64,000 nt of DNA from Kudoa neothunni. Taxonomy: Eukaryota; Cnidaria. Where the stretch lies: assembly GCA_964304625.1 (NCBI GenBank), contig OZ199840.1, forward strand, positions 2,294,001 through 2,358,000, in the 5' to 3' direction. Below, piece by piece: positions 1 to 11,475 of the stretch. Below the pieces are notes generated by a model that saw only the letters and a program-made list of their open reading frames with translations, was not told the origin of the DNA and ran no database searches. Made by a program: the position numbers and the translations under genes. Position 1 is the first letter of the stretch; each line of letters starts with the position of its first letter.

Positions 1-480
1 TTTTCACGTGATATGATTGGTTTGATTTGAGAATTTATGCAAACATATAGATCATTTCGTTAAAATTATTAAAAAGTAATTTAATAATTAAAATAGTTAA
101 AATAAGGAAGGTAATATTACCTTATGTAGCCAATAACTAATATGAAATTCATTTGTTGATGTTTAACAAGATTAGTCCTATTCATATGGTATGATTTAGA
201 GATTACTGCAAACAACAAGGAGAAAATCGATTATTGAGAGCTCGAACTTATCTATTCCGCTATAACTCAGTATATCGAATAAATGAACAGTATTTTGAAG
301 GTTTAAACGTTTTTTATGGAAAATTGATGAGAATCCCACTACTGTTTGTTTCAGATGTATGAAACTGTTGCCACATTCATTCTGAATGTTCACGGATCTT
401 ATTCCCATCAAATGTCCTATTTTATTGCGCAAATGATAGTTAAAATATTTATTACATGATATAAATGTGAAATCTACTCA
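1..480. repeat. Truncated Helitron-type repeat at window edge
   Basis: The first roughly 240 bases (from the TTTTCACGTG word through the AACAACAAGGAGAAAATCGAT word) align by eye with 59930-60225, with small indels and about 60 extra bases in the other copy. At the other locus this stretch sits inside a repeat ending in the Helitron-like 3' motif GCGCTAGT. This copy is cut by the window start and its right edge is not clear. Open frames here are short and not convincing. Confidence 0.55.
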
Positions 481-2580
481 AACGTTAAACTTTAATCGAA
501 AATTGTCATTGCAGATTTTAAGAATACAGTTTTCGTAGGATTATTAGGTTTACTACACGGATATTAGTTGTTTTACAGCTGAATCTAACTATGAGATTAC
601 ACCTATTTTTATTTTATTAAATTAAATATTTTTTATGGTTAGAATGGAGTATTAAGAATTTTTAGTACATTAGAGGTTTAAGGGTTAATATTAAAATTAT
701 TTAAATTCGTAATCAGTTTTATTCTATTTTAAAAGGATAATGAAACAACTTTTTAATATCATTCTCGGAATAATTCCTGTATATTAGCAGGAGTTTTCCA
801 TAAAGTAATGAAACGTATAATCATTAATTTATTTAAAAATTTACATTAACATTTTGTCACGGATTTTATATTGTTGTCATGGCTTTTATTCCTATATCGT
901 GATCATACGTGATAATTATTTACGGAAAAATAAAATCGACGTACACACCTTAATTTTTACAATAACTTCCTGTAATCTTCTTACGTGGGACATCTAGAAT
1001 ATATTTAACAAAAAATAAGGAAATATGACGTTTTTTCTTATTGTATAATAAATAATGATTTCTTATTGCTCACGCTACTTTTATTTCAAGTCTAAAATTG
1101 AGTCAAAAAAGGTTAAGAACTATTAATATGAAACAGATGGACAAAAGTTTAATTATATTTGTTCACTCTAAAGCAAATATGATTTTTTTAATAGAGAATG
1201 AGAATTTGAATACACCCAATTGAAGTAACTATAATGATAAAGGTAAAGTTGTATACTAAATAAGTAAAAAAATAATAATTTCAGATATCATTCAATTAAA
1301 TGAAAAAACATCTTAATAACTAGCTATTTTAAAAATATGTCAATATGTTTTGTTTTGTACAAGTGCACATGAAGCGTATATTTATTTTACATCATTTTTC
1401 TAATCCTCCAAAAAGTGCGTAATAACCAGTTGTGACTTCACAATGTGTTCGAAGATAATATATCGAAATAATTTATTTAACATTGATTTTTTCATCCTGT
1501 AATATCGTAAATAAATGATTTTGAAATCCATAATAGAAAGCATTGTAACACTTAAATTAAGGCGAAGAAGAATTAATTATGTTATAAGACAAAAATAATC
1601 GTGTAGATTTTTATCATGCCGAGTCTTCCAAAATGAATTTAAGTACTTTAACGATAGTTTACAGTATTTATAATAAAGAACGCACTTTTTTATTGCTTGT
1701 AATATTAGTAAAAAAAATTTTTATTGAATTTAGTAAATACCTAAGTTTATATATTATAAATATTTTCTAAATATATATCGATCGAATAGTAAAAAAATAT
1801 AGCTAAAAGTTGTACATAAAAAATTAAACATCAACTGACTCGATCAATAAATACACGTTGTAACGATGAATAGGGTTAAATAATAATTTTATATATGCGC
1901 CGTAAAGAGAGCTGCTACAGTCTACAAATTATCAATGGTTTATTTAAGATGCATAACTAAGGTAATATATTGTTATAATTAACCTCAAAAATGATGTTGA
2001 ATAAATCATAAAATATATATTGATAATATAAATAAAGTTAATTTAAATTTTTGATTCCATCCATATTGAAAATTCTGAAAATGTAAATTTTTAAAACAAC
2101 ATAATATGAAACAAATGTTGCTTTAAAGAGTCGTCCGTTAGTTAAACGATAAATTTATAATTTATATCCAAATCGAACTGTATTTGGATTCCACTATAAA
2201 AATTTTACATATAATGATTTAATTTTATAATGCAATTAAGATTTCTTGTTTATAAATAACCATAAATAATAAAATCTAATTTATAAAACGAATGTATCGG
2301 TTTATCTAAATTTCACTAAGGCCAAAATCACTCTAAAAATTTATTGTAAATATGTCCGGTTTAATGTAAAAATATTACAGTACAACGATCAAGCATCCAA
2401 ACAGCGAGAGTAAAACAATCAATAAAATCTCTTAAATATATTTACAAACAAAATTTGATCAATTGATTACTTTCTTTTGTTTTGTTTAATGGTTTGACTT
2501 GAGCACCTGACTCTCTATTATTTAAAATTATTTATAAAACAAAAATTATATATATAAATTATAACAATTTATTTTGTATT
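481..2580. other. AT-rich spacer, nothing recognised
   Basis: Very AT-rich, with no long open frame, no convincing splice-linked exons and no terminal repeats that I can see. It lies 3' of the ADAM-mucin gene, so the first few hundred bases left of 2607 may hold its 3' UTR. Confidence 0.5.
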
Positions 2581-2606
2581 TAAGCTGTCAATAATTGTTT
2601 TCAAAG

Positions 2607-5600
2607 TTATAAATACGTTTTTTTATCTTTTTCACTCTCATATTCATTTTGTTCGGTTGTTCCATCTTTATTGTTATCAGTCTCTGTTGCCTTGGTGGTT
2701 TCATACGTATTTTCTTTTGGAATATCAGATGTTTCTCTATCAGTTTGTTCATTAATAGTTTCTTTTGGAGCGTGTGTAGTTTCTTTTGGAGCGTGTGTAG
2801 TTTCTTTTGGAGCGTGTGTAGTTTCTTTTGGAGCGTGTGTAGTTTCTTTTGGAGCGTGTGTAGTTTCTTTTGGAGCGTGTGTAGTTTCTTTTGGAGCGTG
2901 TGTAGTTTCTTTTGGAGCGTGTGTAGTTTCTTTTGGAGCGTGTGTAGTTTCTTTTGGAGCGTGTGTAGTTTCTTTTGGAGCGTGTGTAGTTTCTTTTGGA
3001 GCGTGTGTAGTTTCTTTTGGAGCGTGTGTAGTTTCTTGTGAAGCGTGTGTAGTTTCTTTTGGAGCGTGTGTAGTTTCTTTTGGAGCGTGTGTAGTTTCTT
3101 TTGGAGCGTGTGTAGTTTCTTTTGGAGCGTGTGTAGTTTCTTGTGAAGCGTGTGTAGTTTCTTTTGGAGCGTGTGTAGTTTCTTTTGGAGCGTGTGTAGT
3201 TTCTTTTGGAGCGTGTGTAGTTTCTTTTGGAGCGTGTGTAGTTTCTTTTGGAGCGTGTGTAGTTTCTTTTGGAGCGTGTGTAGTTTCTTTTGGAGCGTGT
3301 GTAGTTTCTTTTGGAGCGTGTGTAGTTTCTTTTGGAGCGTGTGTAGTTTCTTTTGGAGCGTGTGTAGTTTCTTTTGGAGCGTGTGTAGTTTCTTTTGGAG
3401 CGTGTGTAGTTTCTTTTGGAGCGTGTGTAGTTTCTTTTGGAGCGTGTGTAGTTTCTTTTGAAGCGTGTGTAGTTTCTTTTGGAGCGTGTGTAGTTTCTTG
3501 TGAAGCGTGTGTAGTTTCTTGTGAAGCGTGTGTAGTTTCTTTTGGAGCGTGTGTAGTTTCTTTTGGAGCGTGTGTAGTTTCTTTTGGAGCGTGTGTAGTT
3601 TCTTGTGAAGCGTGTGTAGTTTCTTTTGGAGCGTGTGTAGTTTCTTTTGGAGCGTGTGTAGTTTCTTTTGGAGCGTGTGTAGTTTCTTTTGGAGCGTGTG
3701 TAGTTTCTTGTGAAGCGTGTGTAGTTTCTTTTGGAGCGTGTGTAGTTTCTTTTGGAGCGTGTGTAGTTTCTTTTGGAGCGTGTGTAGTTTCTTTTGGAGC
3801 GTGTGTAGTTTCTTTTGGAGCGTGTGTAGTTTCTTTTGGAGCGTGTGTAGTTTCTTTTGGAGCGTGTGTAGTTTCTTTTGGAGCGTGTGTAGTTTCTTTT
3901 GGAGCGTGTGTAGTTTCTTTTGGAGCGTGTGTAGTTTCTTTTGGAGCGTGTGTAGTTTCTTTTGGAGCGTGTGTAGTTTCTTTTGGAGCGTGTGTAGTTT
4001 CTTTTGGAGCGTGTGTAGTTTCTTTTGAAGCGTGTGTAGTTTCTTTTGGAGCGTGTGTAGTTTCTTGTGAAGCGTGTGTAGTTTCTTGTGAAGCGTGTGT
4101 AGTTTCTTTTGGAGCGTGTGTAGTTTCTTTTGGAGCGTGTGTAGTTTCTTTTGGAGCGTGTGTAGTTTCTTTTGGAGCGTGTGTAGTTTCTTTTGGAGCG
4201 TGTGTAGTTTCTTTTGGAGCGTGTGTAGTTTCTTTTGAAGCGTGTGTAGTTTCTTTTGAAGCGTGTGTAGTTTCTTTTGGAGCGTGTGTAGTTTCTTTTG
4301 GAGCGTGTGTAGTTTCTTTTGGAGCGTGTGTAGTTTCTTTTGGAGCGTGTGTAGTTTCTTTTGGAGCGTGTGTAGTTTCTTTTGGAGCGTGTGTAGTTTC
4401 TTTTGGAGCGTGTGTAGTTTCTTTTGGAGCGTGTGTAGTTTCTTTTGGAGCGTGTGTAGTTTCTTTTGGAGCGTGTGTAGTTTCTTTTGGAGCGTGTGTA
4501 GTTTCTTTTGGAGCGTGTGTAGTTTCTTTTGGAGCGTGTGTAGTTTCTTTTGGAGCGTGTGTAGTTTCTTTTGGAGCGTGTGTAGTTTCTTTTGGAGCGT
4601 GTGTAGTTTCTTTTGGAGCGTATGTAGTTTCTTTTGGAGCGTGTGTAGTTTCTTTTGGAGCGTGTGTAGTTTCTTTTGAAGCGTATGTAGTCTCCTCATG
4701 TTGAGGTTTAGTCGTCGTGTCAAGAGAGTTTGGTAGTTTGTTTTCGTCGTTGGGATCTATTGGATTACTTTTTGGTTGTTCTGGGGTTAGTTCACCGAAA
4801 ATTCCGAGATTTTCTGGTCTAGAAAAAATTAATCCAGTCGATAAAATAATATTACATTTTATAGGTTGAACACTTCCCTTCCTTGTTACAATACTAGAGG
4901 AGGTGAATTTAGAATTTTTAATATAATTTCATTAATACTTGGTTGTATGAACATGAGACGTCCTTACAAAGACTAAAATCCTTGTATTCACTCTCACATT
5001 TTCCCATCACACACACCTATATTTATTTACTCCTTGTTTTGAAGTTATATTACTATTCCTTCTGGACAATGAATATTTTCACATGTCAAGCGATTCTTCT
5101 GTGCGTTAATGCACCTATTATTAAGACACATCTAAATCATTTTCAATGAGTAAAATTCATAACACAAATACACTGTTTTCAGAGCATTTATGCCCATTAG
5201 GGACAAAACCCAAGAAATTATCAGACTCTGTGGGTATCACAAATCTATCATTATTATAAATATATCTCAAATACGAAAACAATTACGGGCATAATCCATC
5301 AGATGTACTCAGTTTGTAATATGTTCCAAAAATAATTGCGTCTGGTGGCGCAAAACAGTTTAATAAACCACAGTAAGAAATACTAATAGTAATTAATATA
5401 AATTAAAATTCCTTGTGATATGATAACACATTTTCACATCTTTTATCGTAATTAACTTTACCTATGACAGAATTTATGTATTAATACTGAATTATTGTCT
5501 TACTCGAATTGTGTAACTGATGACATTGTTGATTAGCATTAGGACACTTACCATCGACACAATAAGCCTTACATATTATTAATACAATCCCAGTCATCAA

Positions 5601-7135
5601 GTTAATTTACCAATCCAGAATTACATGGTGTTCCATCTGGTTTGATATTAGAGGATGGACACTATAATTAATTCAAATATAAATTTCAATAAACAATAAT
5701 TTTTATTTTAATTACAAATGGACTTTTTCCGTTACAAGTTTCCTGCATGTGACACTGATCACCTTTTCGGCATACGTTCCCTTTCTTGAGCTGTTTAGTA
5801 GTTAAAATGGTTACACCATAACTAATAACGTATGAAAGGTTAATAGTTGTCTACCTGACAAGAAGAACAACACTCTCCTTTAGAACATTGAGCATGAGAT
5901 TTAAGTTTACATGTACTCATATCGCAACATTCATTTTCTCCGCTTATTATACAATTTGCTTCAAACCCGCAGTCACATTCTTCACCGGGATCCACCATCC
6001 CATTGCCGCATACATGAAATGTTTCAAAATTAACATTTTTCTAATTAGCAACAATAAAAATCATTAAATTATTAATTATATACCAACAAGAAATCATTTT
6101 TATGATAATTGTCAAAGTGTTTTTTTATATAATCAAAACCTTTCACACTAAATCCGGGAGGATATGGGATATTATCTGGCCTAGATTATTAAATAAATGA
6201 ATAATACTATTAGCAATAATATACCATCCACTTGAACTTGGCCTCATAAGGCATCTCAGATTTATATCAAAACATTTGCTGCCTTGAGATGGAAATTCAA
6301 ACACAAATATTCTAATAAATAAGATACTCCCGTGAGGAATGTGAGGCGATCCAAATAAATGGCCTAATTCGTGAGAAAATGTTACGTGATCAATCCATCT
6401 ATTTAACGGTTCTTGTATTGAAATCTTTTATATATTGATAAAAATAAAATATTTAAATTTATACTTGAACTACAGCTGAACCGAAAACAGGATTATGGTT
6501 AAAATTAAAATTCGCTATACCTGACGGTCCCCCTCCCTCATAAAAATATCGGTAACTAGAATAAATTATTATAATAATTATATTTTTTGTTACATAAACA
6601 ATATGTGATATCCACTTCGTATAGATGTAGTTTTGAGAAACTTTCGAAATTCAATCCCCATAATAGTTAAAATGGATTTGGGCTCTTGAAAATTGCTACC
6701 TTTAAATGACTTCACAACTAGTTTAATGTTATGCCAAGCATAGGTCTATAATAATTTTATAGAAACAATTTTCATTAAGGACGTTACAGTCATTGACTTT
6801 ATGACGACATCTCTCATATATGCGGGTTCTTTTAAATCAAGCTTCATCTAAAACAGATTAAACTACGATGTAAAATTTGTATACTGTGCTTTTGGCTTTG
6901 TGGATATGAATGTGGGCGTATTTTGTTTTTTCCATACGCTTAAGATAGTTTTGATCTCTCCACAACTATTTAATTATCATCATCATTTAATAAAACTAAA
7001 TTTTTACTTCGGTGGCACAAATTCCATATCTTATAATAACTATTTTAAAGTTTTATAATTGTGAACTGATAATTGATATTTACCACTTAATACAAGAAAT
7101 ACAAGTAAAACCTTTGGCATATTAACTTTGCTCAT
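2607..7135 (-). CDS. Secreted ADAM-family metalloprotease with a 92-unit THAPKET mucin-like tail
   Basis: A multi-exon gene read on the minus strand. Exon 1 (7135-7084) encodes a signal peptide, [17 protein letters not shown]. Exons at 7029-7008 and from 6965 ([11 protein letters not shown]) follow, then 6847-6788, 6745-6600, 6555-6465, 6424-6225, 6180-6084, 6040-5855, 5790-5716, 5661-5611 and 5567-5504. All have GT-AG borders and keep phase. 6424-6225 carries the zinc site [11 protein letters not shown] of reprolysins. The usual Asp after the third His is Ile. 6040-5855 starts the disintegrin domain ([17 protein letters not shown]). The cysteine-rich part follows (SYCGLLNC near 5350, NGHKCSENS near 5190, MCLNNRCIN near 5125), then two Cys modules. 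The last exon (4818-2607) runs from [13 protein letters not shown] into the repeats and ends in [12 protein letters not shown]. No membrane segment follows, so secretion is likely. The prodomain is very short. The joins around 6880 and 5420 are unresolved. Metalloprotease identity is firm; function of the tail is inference. Confidence 0.85.
2757..4688 (-). repeat. Coding 21-bp minisatellite, 92 units
   Basis: A perfect-phase tandem array of a 21-base unit (plus-strand consensus GTTTCTTTTGGAGCGTGTGTA) spanning 1932 bases, exactly 92 units. In the ADAM frame on the minus strand each unit reads THAPKET, with variants [21 protein letters not shown] and TYASKET. Variant positions show a 567-bp (27-unit) tandem duplication: variants at 3041, 3146, 3461, 3503 and 3524 recur at 3608, 3713, 4028, 4070 and 4091. 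The array also opens the other frames, giving [11 protein letters not shown] and plus-strand ACVVSFG/WSVCSFF-like proteins, which are shadows. The ADAM frame is chosen because non-repeat sequence on both sides is open and protein-like in it, and because it joins an upstream exon in phase. Confidence 0.95.
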
Positions 7136-8490
7136 TATTTATGGATTAATTTTTATGTTTTACTTTTTGTCAAGTGTATTACCAAAAATATGCCTATTAT
7201 TGATTAATATTAGTAATATCTCAATAAATAAAAATATAATTTTCTAAAATCACTTGAAAAAGTATGATAAATTTTTCAAATTCATGTAATATTTAAAATA
7301 TAAGTTATAACATAGAACGTAAAGTTTTAATCCAAAAAATCAGGGAGGATGCTCGCAGAATGAAGTCAGAACTCCCATTAAAACAGATTAAGTCATATCC
7401 TATTATGTAATTTCCCCTTATCCTGGAGTAAAATTATATTCTAAAATAAGTCGAACATTTATTATTTATTATATTAAATTGTTAATGTTTAATTTGTAAA
7501 TTATTTCATTATATTTATCATATGCCAGCAGTATTAATAGTAATTCTAATAAGAGTCTTTTTAATGTGTATAGTTAATTATTTGTGTAATTACTAAAAAC
7601 AACTTAATAGATAGATTTAATCAATCGATCGAAATATTATATATCACAAAAATATTTTTAATCAGAATATATAATCCTTGGTTATTCAATTAAGGCGTGG
7701 ATGCACGGATTGAGTCATCCCATTACCAAAGTACGTATAGTGAGTATATTGGGAATAAAATTTAGATAATGAAATCTGTGATTATTAATCAGTATAATTA
7801 CAGTGGGAAGTCTATTTTGAAAAATCCCTTCTGAACCATTAAAAAGTATGTAAAATCGGTTGCAATTTTTTTCACATACTTTTTGCGCATACACATAATA
7901 GTTAAGTATATCATTTTTGGAAATTTTTAAAATAAATTATTGTTCGTTTTATTGAAAATTTTCTGTTGAATAAAAGTTCTATAACAGGAAAAAACCAAAT
8001 GATACGTAGTTTAAATAATTGAACAAATCGATTATTTTGGATTGGCTAATATTTTGATCCATTATAACATATAGATAAAAAATCTATATATTTTTAAATT
8101 AGCAGTAAAATTTGGATCTTTTTCGGAAATTGTCATTTAGAGTAGTTGTATGTTAATGCTGAAATGTTTCTCATCAGCCATCTTGATGTTTTGAATGAAA
8201 TTTTCATAGTATTTATTATTTTTACCTTTGCTTGCAGACATATATATAATTTTTTGAGAATAATTGTATGTTGGATCAACAAATTTCCTCCAAAAAATGT
8301 ATTAAATCCAAAAATCACGTGATTGCAAAAGCATATATTTTACATCATGTACAGTCAACTATTTTAACTAAAGTACCGTTGAGTTGAATATATTTTAATG
8401 CATAAACCTAAGAAATACTTAAAATTATAATCAAATAATTTTATAAAAAGTGTACAATATCGATTACCAACTATATTTAAATTATATCTT
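7136..8490 (-). promoter_or_regulatory. Upstream region of ADAM gene, duplicated at 46749-48175
   Basis: The sequence immediately upstream of the ADAM start codon is repeated, with small indels, upstream of the second ADAM-like start at 46748. Matching landmarks include AAAACCTTTGGCATATTAAC, AAGGCGTGGATGCACGGATT (7693 versus 47373) and TCTATAACAGGAA (7978 versus 47650). Similarity fades near 8490/48175. It presumably contains promoter and 5' UTR, but I cannot point to specific elements. Short open frames on the minus strand inside it differ between copies and are not supported as genes. Confidence 0.55.
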
Positions 8491-9700
8491 TAACTTTAAT
8501 CTGTTAATTATTTGAATAGCGATAAATTTATAAACTGTGATTTCTTCAATCAATAATAAATTATAAAATATTATTAATTTTTTTAAAATAATATTACAAG
8601 AATTCATCTGAATATAATGAATATAATATATATGCGTGAAAGCTTGAATTAACATTTTAAATCTTCATAATAAATTTGAGATGTAACAGAATTAGAGAAT
8701 ATTTTCATATTTTCGCATTAACCTTCTTTGTACGACGAGCGTGACCATAATTCGAAAGCCGATGAGGTCATTTTTGACCCCAGATCAAATTAATCTCAAA
8801 CGTTTCAAATTTTTACCAAGTTAAATCAGCACATCTTTTAAAATAATTTCACGCTATTAATAGGTAAAATGGTTTCTGATTTCCAGAAATATTGATGTTA
8901 ATTTGGGCACGCGCAAATAGGTTACCTACCCACAATTCAATGAGAGTTTGAATCATATAAACAAAAATAACGCCGTATTAATTAATTTAAGATTAAAATG
9001 AGCTGTGATGAGAAACATCTTCGTTACCAATTGGAAGACTAAGAATTGATTAAGTATATTTTGATTAGACAATGCACTTTTGTTCGTGACAACATTTTTT
9101 CTAAATTTCTAATTATTCCTTGATTCGTTCTTTACATTCAAGAAATTTTGTTTCATTCGCGTACGCGCCACCTTGACAGTTTGAAATTAGTCGTTTGATT
9201 GAATAGAGTATCAAGATACTTTATTCAAAAAAGGACTTTTTTATTAACATATTGAGGATTTAATGTATGACGTCACATATTTTATAATAATGATAAACCA
9301 TCTTATATATCAATATTTGTATATTTATTATAAACTTTTTACAAAACTACTTCAATTAGTTAATAAATTTTTATAATGACCAAATGGTCAGATTTTTAAG
9401 TTCACTACAATAATAATGTGCAAAACAAATTAGTTCAAAATTAATTTTTAAATATTTATATAATATCATGTTTAATATTATTAAAGTTAACTATTATAGT
9501 TTTAGTTTTCTATTTTGTAACGAATGTAAAATACGCATATATAAATTTAAATAGGCTAAATGAAAGGATTAGTGTATCTTTGGAATTTTTTCAAGATATT
9601 TTTCAATGTAGGTATTTCCGATACTGAAATAAACTAGGCTATTCGCGCTAGTTTGCTAATATAGTAGATGTAGATGCACGCTATTTTAACTAATCCTCAA
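8491..9700. other. Spacer with no recognised gene
   Basis: AT-rich sequence. A somewhat GC-richer patch at 8715-8800 begins TTAACCTTCTTTGTACGACG and contains a GACCCC word, a style seen at piggyBac ends elsewhere in the window. No matching opposite end was found, so I do not call an element. Confidence 0.4.
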
Positions 9701-9708
9701 ACATTTAA

Positions 9709-9912
9709 ATGATTCCGTTAATATTGAAATTTCGAGAATTTAATAGTCTCGATAATCGCATCTATAAACCCCAATTTGATATGTACTCCAGGAGTATTGA
9801 CGATGTGAAAAAAGGTTCAATAATAGTGCTCTCTATTAATGGAAAATATCCAGCATTAGGTCAAAGGAATGATACAATTTTCAATGCATGTTTAAATTTA
9901 TATAAATATTAA
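9709..9912 (+). CDS. Hypothetical 67-residue open frame or exon
   Basis: An open frame with balanced amino-acid use (contains FREFNSLDNRIYKPQFD and ALGQRNDTIF) in very AT-rich surroundings. I do not recognise the family. It could be one exon of a plus-strand gene, because no other coding sequence was found within several hundred bases. The opposite strand is also partly open over the same stretch, which lowers confidence. Confidence 0.2.
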   Translation: MIPLILKFREFNSLDNRIYKPQFDMYSRSIDDVKKGSIIVLSINGKYPALGQRNDTIFNACLNLYKY

Positions 9913-10660
9913 CTTATAATGATTAAATTCCTACCAAGCTGTAACGTTAACTATGTAGTAGGAAGAATTTGAATGTTCTATTCGTAGGAAATCACGTTAT
10001 TTTGTCTTTAAAATCTATCAACATTACGCATTACATTTTTTCACCACGTTCAAGATTTTTAAAAATTGTATTAATAGGTTTATATGTTTTTATATCAACC
10101 AGATCGATTTGTATATAATGTATAATTCGAATTGAGAAAAATTATTATGAATACGGTTTCGTAATGTAAATAACAAAATATTTATTATTGTTTGCATAAG
10201 GATTGATATATTATTAGTATAAAATTTTCGGTGTCATGATTTTGATATATCTCAAAAATTAAAACGTTTTCTTCAAAACTCGTGAATATGGTTTCGTTCG
10301 CGATTAGTACCTAAACTGAGGCATGGCTTTAATTCGTGATAACACGAACACGAATGAATACTTGTAAGTGTATTGTCTTATTTTGATGGTCCCATTTCTT
10401 TTAAAAACGCTGTCTCTAGACTCTGATGAAAATTCTTTTCTAGGTATCATGTCATGTTACAAAAATATTTTAGGTATTGTACAAATATAGACATTTTGTA
10501 AAGATGTTGGAAATGATTATTGTTGTTATAAACAGTATGATGATTAATGTTTTTTTGATAATACTTTATCCTTAATTTTTTCAGTTTTTAAATTAAAAAA
10601 TATAACTCAATACATCCGATTCACCGATTTGAAGTGCAAAAGTGTGTATTAAAATTTCCC
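9913..10660. other. Spacer, nothing recognised
   Basis: AT-rich and without a convincing frame, terminal repeat or similarity to other parts of the window. Confidence 0.4.
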
Positions 10661-10671
10661 GATTAAATTGA

Positions 10672-11475
10672 CCCTTCATTCTTTACAGTGGATGAAAAAA
10701 ATCGCCATCCAACAAATTCTACACGAATAATAACAAATTAATGTAGAATTCCTATTTTTGATCCTATGACAATGAAAGCATCTGTTACAATGCTTTTTTT
10801 GAAGAATCAAAATCATATTTATAGGGAATGTCAGATCCCGATATTGAATTAAGCGTAATTTGTATAAGCTATTCGTATCGTTGTATGTATATGTATTATT
10901 CGAGCTCATATTGCTTAAGTAAAAAGTAAATATCACATTTAGAGAATAAATTACTACAAAAAATTAAGAAAGTTACGTCTCACAAATACAGAAGGAATGT
11001 TAATCTGCTTGTGTAAAAAATCGAGGGTAGGTTAAAATGTAGAATAGTGGCCACATGTACCGATTAAAGATAATGATAAGATTGAATGGATTTCATCCAA
11101 TAAAATTATCTTTGATATTAACGTTATTCATTTGATACAATTAATTAGTTAATGCTTATATAAAAAATGAAATTCTTATAGACATTGAATTAATAGTAGC
11201 CAATTGCTAAGGATGAAATATGACGTTTGATAAAAATCATAGCTGTCACACTCAAATTTTAGGATAAATACAAAAATTAAAATAATCAACAGGTTAGATT
11301 TTTATCATGGTCGATGATTTGGATTTGGACAATTATTCTATATTTTAACAAAACTATTTTATTTCTTTTAAAATATCAGCTAAACTACAGTACCTGTGCA
11401 CGAACTTCGGGCGGTGTCGCATACAACATCGGAAATAAAGTCGTTTCCTACAATTCGTCCTGTTAATTCACTTCT
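10672..11475 (-). CDS. Possible exons of an unrecognised host gene
   Basis: Three splice-bounded stretches look coding on the minus strand. One near 11470-11405 is preceded by TTAACAG, followed by GTACTG, clearly more GC-rich than its surroundings, and reads RIVGNDFISDVVCDTARSSC. One near 10872-10790 reads LIQITLNSISGSDIPYKYD. It is followed by a possible 25-nt intron and an exon near 10763-10672 ending in WMAIFFIHCKE and a stop. I cannot link them into one model or name a family. They may be exons of one gene, of different genes, or chance. Confidence 0.25.

Noticed and set aside
2757-4688. CRISPR-like array
   Set aside because: Units are contiguous with no unique spacers and the period is a coding 21 bp.
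2671-4704. 677-residue plus-strand frame of ACVVSFG repeats and the WSVCSFF frames
   Set aside because: Any 21-bp repeat without stops gives long frames on both strands. These have no supported flanking exons.
2588-4723. 711-residue open frame of LHTLQKK repeats on the minus strand
   Set aside because: Same minisatellite in another frame. The THAPKET frame has protein-like flanks, joins an upstream exon in phase and ends in an ordinary C-terminus.
8718-8800. piggyBac-like end at TTAACCTTCTTTGTACGACG
   Set aside because: No matching inverted end or transposase nearby.
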